64,000 nucleotides of DNA from Siphonodentalium dalli (lineage: Eukaryota > Mollusca > Scaphopoda > Gadilida > Siphonodentaliidae), in contig CP136063.1 in NCBI GenBank assembly GCA_032622095.1, positions 36,558,106-36,622,105 on the forward strand. The letters run 5' to 3'. Made by a program: the position numbers and the translations under genes. Positions within the stretch are counted from its first letter, which is position 1. Every line of letters starts with the position of its first letter. Below, one piece after another: positions 35,415 to 42,300 of the stretch. The notes beneath the pieces are model-generated. The model was not told the origin of the DNA, did not search any database, and was given only the letters and a program-made list of their open reading frames with translations.

Positions 35415-35851
35415 AAATAAAATGGATATTTCTTCAAGTGTAACGTGATTGAGGAAGGCTCAGTCAGAAATAAAGCTAGGTTGTTCATGTGGTCTTTTAT
35501 ATAGAGTTCTATATCATAAATCTCCTTCACTTTGACTGGTAAATATTGAGGTAATATAAAAGTATGGTTCCATTTGCCATTTCTGGACGGATACACAGCT
35601 CGCAACAATGGTTCAAACCCATCGCCGACTATCGACTCTGTGCATATATCGCTCATCACGTAAATGTGTGATTTCCCTTTATTAGTTTTGCTTTATTTCG
35701 AGGACGCATCAATACCCACGATCGCTATCATCCAGTATCCATCTAATTTGAGCGGAGTGTTCAAATGAATACGGAAGTGATAGGGTGTGTTGTCTTTCCA
35801 ATATTTCAGACTCTGGTCGCTTCGTATCGTTATATAGTAATCCGACTGCAT
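35411..35851 (-). pseudogene. Polinton minor capsid (penton-like) protein, broken by an in-frame TAA
   Basis: The ATG at 35849-35851 opens a frame that runs 52 codons to a TAA (35693-35695) and then continues in the same frame to the stop at 35411, about 146 codons in all. The N-terminal half (MQSDYYITI, then a TPLKLDGYWMIAIVGID motif) and the C-terminal half (SIVGDGFEPLLRAVYP, then TLHLKKYPF) match the start and end expected of a single jelly-roll minor capsid protein. Both halves are needed for one protein, so the TAA is a nonsense lesion or a sequence error. The start overlaps the end of the gene at 35830-36153 by 22 bp, and the end overlaps the next gene by 4 bp. Confidence 0.8.
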
Positions 35852-36153
35852 CTTAATCTCGGCAAAATCGACTTCAAGAGTATCGGTAATATATGTTGAT
35901 ATTTAGTCAATAATCGTCGCTGTTGGTTACGGGTTAATCGCTTAGACACCAGTCGTCGAATAACCCGTCTGTATTCGTACAACTTCTTTTTATCCGCTCT
36001 ATTCATAGGACATACACCGAGGAGAACATTGTATACAGATTCGACTATTGCATGTAGCTGATTGTCAGATAATGTCCTTATAATTGCTTTTCGTTGTGCG
36101 TCCGACGTTCTGATTAATATTTCAAATAATGCCAAATATTTCTCGACACCCAT
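35830..36153 (-). CDS. Small conserved Polinton protein
   Basis: A 107-residue protein beginning MGVEKYLALFEILIRTSD. The first half carries leucine-spaced helices (RKAIIRTLSDNQLHAIVESV), followed by a basic segment (RRVIRRLVSKRLTRNQQRR) and a hydrophobic end (LPILLKSILPRL). Proteins of this layout are common in invertebrate Polintons between the integrase and the capsid genes. Their role is unknown; a membrane-active or DNA-associated virion component is conceivable. It lies 25 bp after the integrase stop and overlaps the penton-like start. The frame is intact. Confidence 0.75.
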   Translation of the reverse strand: MGVEKYLALFEILIRTSDAQRKAIIRTLSDNQLHAIVESVYNVLLGVCPMNRADKKKLYEYRRVIRRLVSKRLTRNQQRRLLTKYQHILPILLKSILPRLRCSRITI

Positions 36154-36178
36154 CTTACTATGCCGAAGAGTGGAGTCA

Positions 36179-37303
36179 TTATGACTTGTTGATTATTGTT
36201 GATTCATTATTTATAGATTTCAGGTCACCCTCCTTAATCCATGAGTCATATTTAGGACTCAACCATCCCTTCCAACTAACTAGATATTCAGTTTTTCCTT
36301 TTCTTTTGCGAGACTTGATAACCTTTTCCACAAGATAATTGTCTGATTCGTACGATTTGCTCAACTGATTTTGATAGAAAGCACCTTTTATAATTTCACC
36401 AGAATAATCTTTTAATTTATATTGCGGAATACCTTGTCTCATATAACGTTCTGTTATTACAAATAATTCACGTGTCCAACGCTCGTCATATTCCCTTTGA
36501 AACTGTCTGCGTAGAAAGGAAATCCTGACCAGATCACCTACTTTAAATATATATTTTATTCCGGTTTTCGCTTTAGCGGAATGATAAATTAATTTCCAAA
36601 GTGCCACAGAGTCTTCAGGCTTCACGCTCGCTGGTCTCCTTTTAATGGTTCGGTGGTATGTTTCGTTGTAGCTATTGGTAACAGCGGGGAGTACATCTAT
36701 CCACTTATGAGTTTGGTTATGCGTCATGTACCGACTAAGTCGCATTTTTATTGATTTTATCGATCGTTCTGCATAACTAGCTTTACCTACGTTATTGGTA
36801 GTGAAATAATTAACGTGATTGGACTCGAGGTATCGCTTGAATTGAGAATTAACATATTCCGTCCCGAGATCCGAGCGTATGTTCTGAGTGATTCTCCCAC
36901 CCGAAAATATCTTTTTGAAGGCCTCTACCATTTCCTTACCAGTCTTCGTTCGCAGTGGAACTGTCCATACATACTTAGACATAATATCTACCGCTAAAAC
37001 GAAATATAAATAGCCATTATTTTCTCGCGCGTATTTGTCCATATATGCTGTATCTATGTCCCATTGAAAATCCACGTATGGAGATAAAATCTTTCTTCTT
37101 CTAAACTTCATTTTCTCTTCTTTGTGTACTGAATAACTTTCTTGCTGAGATAACCATTCACGTATTTTGTTTCTATTCAACACGAAACGACCTTCTCTGC
37201 GAACGATTCTATATAGCTTGTCCACACCTGCGTATGCCGCCGCGTGTGCAGGGTCATAATATATACTCTTTAAGTATTCTTCATACTTCATAGTTTTAAC
37301 CAT
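36179..37303 (-). CDS. Polinton rve-family integrase with C-terminal chromodomain
   Basis: A 374-residue DDE integrase that would cut the element ends and join them to target DNA with a 6 bp stagger. The N-terminal segment (YYDPAHAAAYAGVDKLYR) and the LSQQESYSVHK motif are typical of Polinton integrases. Catalytic residues are Asp84 (WDIDTAY), Asp145 (IRSDLGTEYVN) and Glu179 (ASYAERSIKS); I count 33 residues between the last two. A chromodomain occupies about residues 323-357 (YLVEKVIKSR ... EYLVSWKGW ... DSWI), which in related elements biases insertion toward modified histones. The start overlaps the end of the neighbouring gene by 16 bp. The frame is intact. Confidence 0.95.
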   Translation of the reverse strand: MVKTMKYEEYLKSIYYDPAHAAAYAGVDKLYRIVRREGRFVLNRNKIREWLSQQESYSVHKEEKMKFRRRKILSPYVDFQWDIDTAYMDKYARENNGYLYFVLAVDIMSKYVWTVPLRTKTGKEMVEAFKKIFSGGRITQNIRSDLGTEYVNSQFKRYLESNHVNYFTTNNVGKASYAERSIKSIKMRLSRYMTHNQTHKWIDVLPAVTNSYNETYHRTIKRRPASVKPEDSVALWKLIYHSAKAKTGIKYIFKVGDLVRISFLRRQFQREYDERWTRELFVITERYMRQGIPQYKLKDYSGEIIKGAFYQNQLSKSYESDNYLVEKVIKSRKRKGKTEYLVSWKGWLSPKYDSWIKEGDLKSINNESTIINKS

Positions 37304-37545
37304 TTAAGTTTCTTCGGCATAGGACTGTCTCTCTTGCGTTTCACAGGAATTCCAGGGGGTGGTGGTAACTTGAAACCTTCACCAATTTGAGTCTCTGTAT
37401 TGTCGGTTTGAGTAGCTTTATTTCTCTCTCGTGGTTTCTGCTCACAAATTAGTCGCTCAGTGTTATATTCTTTTGGTTTGGCTGATGATTTTAACAGAAA
37501 CTGATATCTTTCATTAGATAACAGATGCATTTTCTTCACCTCCAT
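37288..37545 (-). CDS. Small basic Polinton protein with PPPPGIP motif
   Basis: An 85-residue protein between the ATPase and the integrase, overlapping the integrase start by 16 bp. It begins MEVKKMHLLSNERYQFLLK. The middle is polar (KATQTDNTETQIGEGF), followed by a proline motif (LPPPPGIP) and a basic tail ending KKLKWLKL. Similar short proteins with a TQT/IGEG region and a PPGI-plus-basic end occur in Polintons; I recognise the pattern but know no function. The proline motif could bind an SH3- or WW-type domain, which is speculation. Confidence 0.65.
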   Translation of the reverse strand: MEVKKMHLLSNERYQFLLKSSAKPKEYNTERLICEQKPRERNKATQTDNTETQIGEGFKLPPPPGIPVKRKRDSPMPKKLKWLKL

Positions 37546-37583
37546 ACCCGCGGCTCGCTATATCTTTTATGGGATATATTATC

Positions 37584-38243
37584 TTATACGCTCTGATATA
37601 TAACAGTATCTTCATCGGGAAATATTTTCGTTCTCACACGATAATCATCTATACCGACTGGTGAACAATCTAAAATCAAATATCTAAATTTCTCTGATGT
37701 TGCATCTCTATATGCCTCGATAATAAATTTACCTTTTCCTAAAAATGCTTGGCGCGCCAAACATTGTAATTGAGTTACATCACGTGGATTTTTCATAAAT
37801 ACATTTATATGGGTGTTCAAATTTATAGTTCTTCCATGGCGACCCTTGTTGAATTGGTTTTGATTCAAATAAATAATCGACAGGTTGCGATGATGCATTC
37901 CTTTAGTGAACAGACACTCCATTTCTTTTGATGACGTCACAGCTTCCATTACATCATCTAGTATAACTACGTTACATATAACGGGATCTGAGATATCTCC
38001 TAATTCCTTTTCAGTAGGAATACCATCATGAAATCTAACAAATGGTAGTTTTCTCGCCATTTCATCGTATATAGGTTGGTATATTCCATAGCAATACAAA
38101 ATATGTTCCGGTGGCTTAATAAACATTTTATCTTTATTTTGTAATAAGCGATATAGCCAAGTTGTCTTTCCTGAACAGGTCGCCCCAGTAATAGAAATAG
38201 ACGTGTTGCTCTCGAAAGGATACATATTGTAATAACTTCTCAC
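37584..38243 (-). CDS. DNA-packaging ATPase, FtsK-HerA/A32 type
   Basis: A 219-residue P-loop ATPase expected to pump the element's DNA into capsids. Walker A is GATCSGKT at residues 20-27 and Walker B is VVILDDV with Asp96/Asp97. A conserved downstream segment (LSIIYLNQNQF) fits the sensor region of poxvirus A32-like ATPases. The length is typical for Polintons. A TATA-like run lies upstream at about 38251-38262 and may serve as the promoter for the ATPase-to-protease gene string. The frame is intact. Confidence 0.93.
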   Translation of the reverse strand: MRSYYNMYPFESNTSISITGATCSGKTTWLYRLLQNKDKMFIKPPEHILYCYGIYQPIYDEMARKLPFVRFHDGIPTEKELGDISDPVICNVVILDDVMEAVTSSKEMECLFTKGMHHRNLSIIYLNQNQFNKGRHGRTINLNTHINVFMKNPRDVTQLQCLARQAFLGKGKFIIEAYRDATSEKFRYLILDCSPVGIDDYRVRTKIFPDEDTVIYQSV

Positions 38244-38440
38244 ATATCGTGACTATACTATATATACAGGGGGGGGAATAAAGTCTACCTCTGCGGCGGA
38301 AACCACGTGATATGTAGCGCCCATAGGTTAGATTCGGTCGAGCTGGGAGTCCTAACCTGAGGCATTATGGAGTATAACTAATATTAATTGGATATTTAGG
38401 GGTTCAAAAGAACCCCAGTGTTTTGGAATTTCGCTGAATA

Positions 38441-38698
38441 TTAATCATCAACTTCCGCTTCATATCCACTATTATAGTATAGGGATTCAATCACTTGAAT
38501 ATCCCAATCTATTTCCAATTCTATTTCACTTTCTGAATCGGATGATGAAGCGGAAGATAACTCATAATATTCGGCATCCATTCCCCCGTCGAATTCAAGC
38601 CAGAAATCTGAATTGGATTCATCTTCTGACAAGCAATCCGACTCACTCTCTGAGCTAAGATATAGTAATCTTACGCATTCTAACGCTGTTTTTTTTTT
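38441..38698 (-). pseudogene. Acidic low-complexity small protein, probably frameshifted at an A13 tract
   Basis: The region from about 38690 down to 38441 has an open frame rich in Ser, Asp and Glu (for example SSASSSDSESEIELEIDWD), ending in EVDD. It has no early ATG. An ATG about 36 bp further upstream (near 38712) leads into a 13-base A tract (T13 on the given strand, 38689-38701). As written, it then enters the wrong frame and stops soon after. A one-base change in the homopolymer, from slippage or a sequencing artefact, would explain this. No known domain is seen; acidic tails of this type occur in transcription or histone-binding proteins. Without conservation data this could be fortuitous. 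Confidence 0.4.
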
Positions 38699-39288
38699 TT
38701 TGAAAGTTCATAATGAGATGAATGTGCCCTAAAGATGTTTCGGAATTCTTATATATGGCATGTCACGTGATACTTTCATTCAATTTGCATCGTGAGAATT
38801 TATATGTTCTGGTTAAACCGATCTGATAGCCATCTTGTTTGATAGACCTCCCGCCAGTTAAATCGTTGTGCACATCTCACTCGAATCATATTTTTCAATA
38901 AAGTAGTCATTTGTTATATATATAGTTGTTTGATAAATCATTGACCCGATCATACTCGAAACATTAATGCAATGACCCTATCCACTTGTATACTCTATCA
39001 ATTACAACCCGTTCAATACATTCAAATTCTGTTCTCACCCGAAACATACTATTCAATTCCCGTCATCAATGACGTGATTGTTTCCACTTTCACTCTCGGC
39101 TAATTCTATCACTAAATCGGAATCTGCCGAGAATTCCTTAAACATATACCACTGCGCATGCGTGAAATTCTGTCATTTCACCACATACCGGATCTCGACT
39201 GTGTTGTTGGGTCATCTTAATATATAATACGGGCCGCACTCACGATATTAGCGGGCGAACTAATATGAATCGATGTGCGTGACATTAA
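38699..39288. other. Non-coding Polinton segment with internal copies of the TIR sub-repeat
   Basis: No convincing gene. Between about 38846 and 39063 the sequence carries further degenerate copies of the TIR motif in the right-TIR orientation (AGACCTCCCGCC, then TGACCCGATC, CTCGAAAC, TTGTATACTCTATCAATTAC). Terminal-repeat-like sequence therefore occurs at three or more places inside the element as well as at both ends. Confidence 0.6.
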
Positions 39289-39595
39289 AGGTACTCAGAT
39301 TCCCCATATTCCAACAACCTTCGTTTCAACATTCTGTATAACCCTACCAATCAATGCTCAGAGTGATCAGATATCAATTTTGTTTTAAGTTAGTGGCCCA
39401 GAAACACGCCGTCAAAAAATGCGTTATTAATACACTTCATTTTAGAGTTATCCATCTTCGTCTGTTTGAATAAGTGTTTCTAGCTATAAGTACGCAAACC
39501 TGGAATTGAAAATCTAATAACTCTGAGCTTTGATGGATAGGTTCCTCGACTCGAATCAAATATTTGTTGCGATCATGAATTCGGATTGAGTACCT
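39289..39595. mobile_element. 307 bp TTAA-flanked MITE nested in the Polinton
   Basis: Starts AGGTACTCAGATTC and ends ...TGAGTACCT, giving short inverted ends, with TTAA on both sides (39285-39288 and 39596-39599). TTAA duplication is known for piggyBac and Kolobok groups. Internal sequence (GCTTTGATGGATAGGTTCCT, TTTTAGAGTTATCCA) recurs in diverged form at about 63630-63770 outside the Polinton, so it belongs to a dispersed genomic family. It lies in a non-coding gap and disrupts no gene. Confidence 0.7.
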
Positions 39596-39715
39596 TTAAT
39601 GGATACTCGAGAAGTATAGAATTACTAAACAACTATGTGTAAACCTGAATTTATTGTGAGATATCCCTCTTATATATATATATATATGAACAAATATAGG
39701 TGGATTATAGTCATA

Positions 39716-40477
39716 TTAGAATAAACCATTAATTTCCTCTCGTGTTAATGAATTGTCATCGAATTCCTTCTCGCTTAAATCCATTCCTATTTTTTCTGAT
39801 TCTACTTTCGCTAGTTCATATACTCTGTCTTTATCAAAGTTCTGTATAGCTTCATCCATATATTTCTTTTCAGGACTCAAACATACATCATGGTCTCTTT
39901 GTGATCCGCAATTGTTTAAACATCCAAAACAGTCTTTTCTCATATCTTCATCTGCTTGATTAGTAATTGTTCTGATGTATGCGTTTTTCACGATATCTCG
40001 CATATCCCATTGGGAACATAGCTCTCCTGATAAATGTTTAGCTTCTTCGAATTCGACGTGTGCATTTATATCATTCATTTGCTTCTTCAACTCGTCGTAT
40101 TGACGAACATTTAACTGAATTCCATAAGGCGAATATGTGAGTTCATTTTCCTTGTTGTAATATAGCTTTCGGAAGTCAATTATCACTCCATATTCATTCC
40201 TCGTCACGTATATATAGTTCATACGTCCTAGATGAATAGCACATTCTTGAACACTATCCAAAATTTCTTGTGCTCTGACCGAAATATTATTGTCTATTTC
40301 TCTCAGCTTGCTCTTCAACACGTTGAATTCATCAACATCCAACGCTATCCCAGTTTTCGTCCGCGTTAAATTCTGTGTAAACTGTCTAACATGAATTTTA
40401 GATTTGTTGTTGAACTCGCCAACTTCAACGAATATATCCTGTCCCAGATGAAACATGTTTCTGCAATAAGGTATCAA
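39716..40477 (-). CDS. Double PC4 (p15)-domain protein with C-terminal Cys/His cluster
   Basis: A 253-residue protein with two PC4-like single-stranded-DNA-binding repeats. The first covers about residues 10-63 (DIFVEVGEFNNKSKIHVRQF ... TKTGIALDVDEFNVLK) and the second about 86-137 (YIYVTRNEYGVIIDFRKL ... YSPYGIQLNVRQYDELK). Each has the strand pattern ending in a GI-L-EFxxLK helix start typical of PC4. A cysteine/histidine cluster follows near residues 182-198 (CFGCLNNCGSQRDHDVC), probably binding zinc. PC4 proteins bind ssDNA and melted promoters, so a role in element replication or transcription is plausible but inferred. It reads leftward after the NADAR gene. The frame is intact. Confidence 0.8.
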   Translation of the reverse strand: MIPYCRNMFHLGQDIFVEVGEFNNKSKIHVRQFTQNLTRTKTGIALDVDEFNVLKSKLREIDNNISVRAQEILDSVQECAIHLGRMNYIYVTRNEYGVIIDFRKLYYNKENELTYSPYGIQLNVRQYDELKKQMNDINAHVEFEEAKHLSGELCSQWDMRDIVKNAYIRTITNQADEDMRKDCFGCLNNCGSQRDHDVCLSPEKKYMDEAIQNFDKDRVYELAKVESEKIGMDLSEKEFDDNSLTREEINGLF

Positions 40478-40538
40478 TGTGAACTGATTTTTTTTAATTT
40501 TTCAATAACTTATATAGCCATCTCAAAAAACCAGTTTA

Positions 40539-40710
40539 GATTTTGTTCCACGCCCCTTACTATTAAATTCGTCACGATACTTAATATAGCTTGCTCCTAC
40601 CTCGATTTGATTATGTGGTATCTGATTTTGTTCCACGCCCCTTACTATTAATATACTTAATATAATTTGCTCTTACCTTGATTTGATTATGTTGTATCTG
40701 ATTTCTGTTA
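40539..40710. repeat. Tandem ~85 bp duplication at the NADAR gene 3' end
   Basis: GATTTTGTTCCACGCCCCTT starts at about 40539 and again at about 40624, followed in both copies by ACTATTAA and a CTTGATTTGATTATGTTGTA-like end. The second copy overlaps the last codons and stop of the NADAR gene (40673), so the gene's tail has been duplicated downstream. Confidence 0.7.
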
Positions 40711-41251
40711 GAACACGTCCCATCATGTTTTCACCGCGCCAATTTTTCGGATTCATAGCCGACTCATTATCAGACGACATACCAATTCCCCATGTAAGAT
40801 CAAATATACTTGATTCACCGAGCTGTTTTGGATATGATTTAATCAACGCATTCTTTAAATCTTCATTCTGTTTGAATTTCTCTATATTTCCTGTTTTTAT
40901 TATATCAACAGCTACATTCATCCATATTTTTCTATTGAAATTTTTAACTATTTTCCCAATTCGTTTTTGCATGTAAGCCTCAGTTTTAGTCATAATATAA
41001 GAAGCTCTTTCTATATCACCGAAATATATAGCTTTTTGTTGTTGGTAATACTGTTCTACACAATTATACCATATTCCACATATTTCAAATTCGCATGGAT
41101 AAAAATTTGACAATTTGTTTCCTTCGCCGTAAAGCAACTCCACTCCTCGATCTCCCATTGCGTTCGCACAAAGCAAATTCTTATACTCGATGTCACTCGA
41201 AACATTTTCAATGACCCGATTCATTTGTTTTGTATACTCAATTACATCCAT
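40673..41251 (-). CDS. NADAR (YbiA-like, DUF1768) domain protein carried by the Polinton
   Basis: A 192-residue protein whose residues from about 36 onward match the NADAR superfamily. Visible features are GEGNKLSNFYPCEFEICGI, the CVEQYYQQQKAIYFGD helix with the conserved Glu66, a DLTWGIGM motif near residue 150, and NWRGENMMGRVLTEIR near the C-terminus. All signature residues I know are present and the frame is intact. Characterised NADAR proteins act on N-glycosidic bonds of ADP-ribose-type or pyrimidine compounds; some remove ADP-ribose from guanine in DNA. The substrate here is unknown. The first ~30 residues are an extension whose DNA matches the element's TIR sub-repeat. It lies next to the right TIR and is the outermost gene. 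Confidence 0.9.
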   Translation of the reverse strand: MDVIEYTKQMNRVIENVSSDIEYKNLLCANAMGDRGVELLYGEGNKLSNFYPCEFEICGIWYNCVEQYYQQQKAIYFGDIERASYIMTKTEAYMQKRIGKIVKNFNRKIWMNVAVDIIKTGNIEKFKQNEDLKNALIKSYPKQLGESSIFDLTWGIGMSSDNESAMNPKNWRGENMMGRVLTEIRYNIIKSR

Positions 41252-41304
41252 TTCTTATCCCATACAAGATACTATCTAATTCAGCTATGCGTTCGCACAA
41301 AGCA
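41252..41304 (-). repeat. Subterminal copy of the NADAR gene's 5' coding sequence
   Basis: On the - strand this stretch reads AAGAATTTGCTTTGTGCGAA into CGCATAGCTG, repeating codons about 24-31 of the neighbouring NADAR frame (near 41160-41182) before the TIR begins. It links the gene's start and the TIR by local duplication. Confidence 0.7.
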
Positions 41305-41710
41305 AATTCTTATATATCTGTCATTCAATTATAGATAAACCATTCGTCAATCACCCGATTCATTTTTTGTATACTCTATCCATTGATCAATTAGACCTCC
41401 CGCTAGATAAATCACTGTCCCGATCTCACTCGAAACAGTTTCAATGACCCGATTCATTCTTTGTATACTCTATCAATTACAACCCATTCAACACACTCAT
41501 TAAATTCAATGACCCGATTCATTCTTCTATCTTTCCCTTTAAATACATTTCAATAGCATCCATTTAAATTCAATTGTTGTCCCTTTAAACCCATTGTCTA
41601 CCTTTAAATTTAAATACCCCCTTAACAACACAACATAGCAACGTGTTATGTAAACATTGGTTGAACGGTTGAACCTCGCTTGGGGGTGAGACAGCTCAGT
41701 ATATACTACT
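41305..41710 (-). repeat. Right terminal inverted repeat of the Polinton (406 bp)
   Basis: Inverted partner of 27539-27944, ending ...CTCAGTATATACTACT. The same AATCGGGTCATTGAA / GAGTATACAAA sub-repeats occur in reverse complement. The sequence just inside (41263-41304) repeats part of the coding start of the adjacent NADAR gene. Confidence 0.95.
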
Positions 41711-41716
41711 CATAAA
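41711..41716. repeat. Right target-site duplication CATAAA
   Basis: Exact copy of 27533-27538. Joining the outer flanks through one CATAAA gives the inferred empty site. Confidence 0.93.
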
Positions 41717-42300
41717 GGCAGTCCGATTCGATAGCGATTCCGAAGCGGTGTTCCCAAACTTCGCCACCGAATTTGTGGTCTCCGGCGACTCGAAAAGTAA
41801 ACAGTCGCTACAAAGGTGCATTCTATGCTCTCCTGCCCACTGCCATGTCATATTATTATTGACACGAAGCTGGATAAATGCTAATACTAATGGTGGAATA
41901 GTTATGTAATACATTCTTTTATCCCCAAATAAATTAATGTACTATTTTTCTGTTTAATCGGCGATAATTTTTCGCTGATATTTGGCGTCTTGCGTTACCA
42001 CTAGAAACGGAAGTGATTTCTTGCGATTTGATTGGTGGACAAAATAAAATTCCGGGTAAATTCGCCCCATGGATATTCGACTTGGTTTGCGAACTTTTTA
42101 AGGTATCACTACCCCCAGTGATGCGGGAAACGACACTTCCCTCCACTGATAGATATTGTCGCTACCAAGCGTATCTAAGGGCCTTGACCAATCAAATGCA
42201 CGCATTTTAGTCAAAGCGAAAGTAGTTGTAATTATATCTGCCTATTGTACCACGCATTCCCCTGTGTAGATTATCTCAATGTCGGGATCAAATATGACTT
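41717..42300 (-). other. Right flank of the Polinton, with a weak host-like frame
   Basis: On the - strand a frame starts at 41914 with a hydrophobic leader (MYYITIPPLVLAFIQL), continues through MTWQWAGEHRMHLCSDC and runs into the Polinton insertion point. No homology is recognised. It may be an exon disrupted by the insertion or a chance frame. Confidence 0.25.

Larger units (their letters stand above)
27539..41710. mobile_element. Complete Polinton/Maverick element, 14.2 kb
   Basis: A self-synthesising DNA transposon of the Polinton (Maverick) class. The ends are 406 bp inverted repeats starting AGTAGTATATACTGAG, flanked by an exact 6 bp duplication CATAAA; 6 bp is the size known for Polintons. 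Inside are the hallmark genes: protein-primed-type DNA polymerase B, rve integrase, FtsK/A32-like ATPase, adenain-like protease, and major and minor capsid proteins, plus a double PC4 protein and a NADAR protein. The polymerase reads rightward and all other genes read leftward, converging near 32.9-33.3 kb. Gene spacing is viral in style, with ATGA and longer overlaps. Two in-frame stops and one likely homopolymer frameshift suggest a recent but decaying copy. The class assignment is secure; whether any virion can form is not known. Confidence 0.97.

Noticed and set aside
27539-41710. Free-living virus or virophage genome insertion rather than a Polinton
   Set aside because: Adenain-type protease, capsid and ATPase genes alone would allow this, but the rve integrase, 406 bp TIRs and exact 6 bp duplication fit a Polinton.
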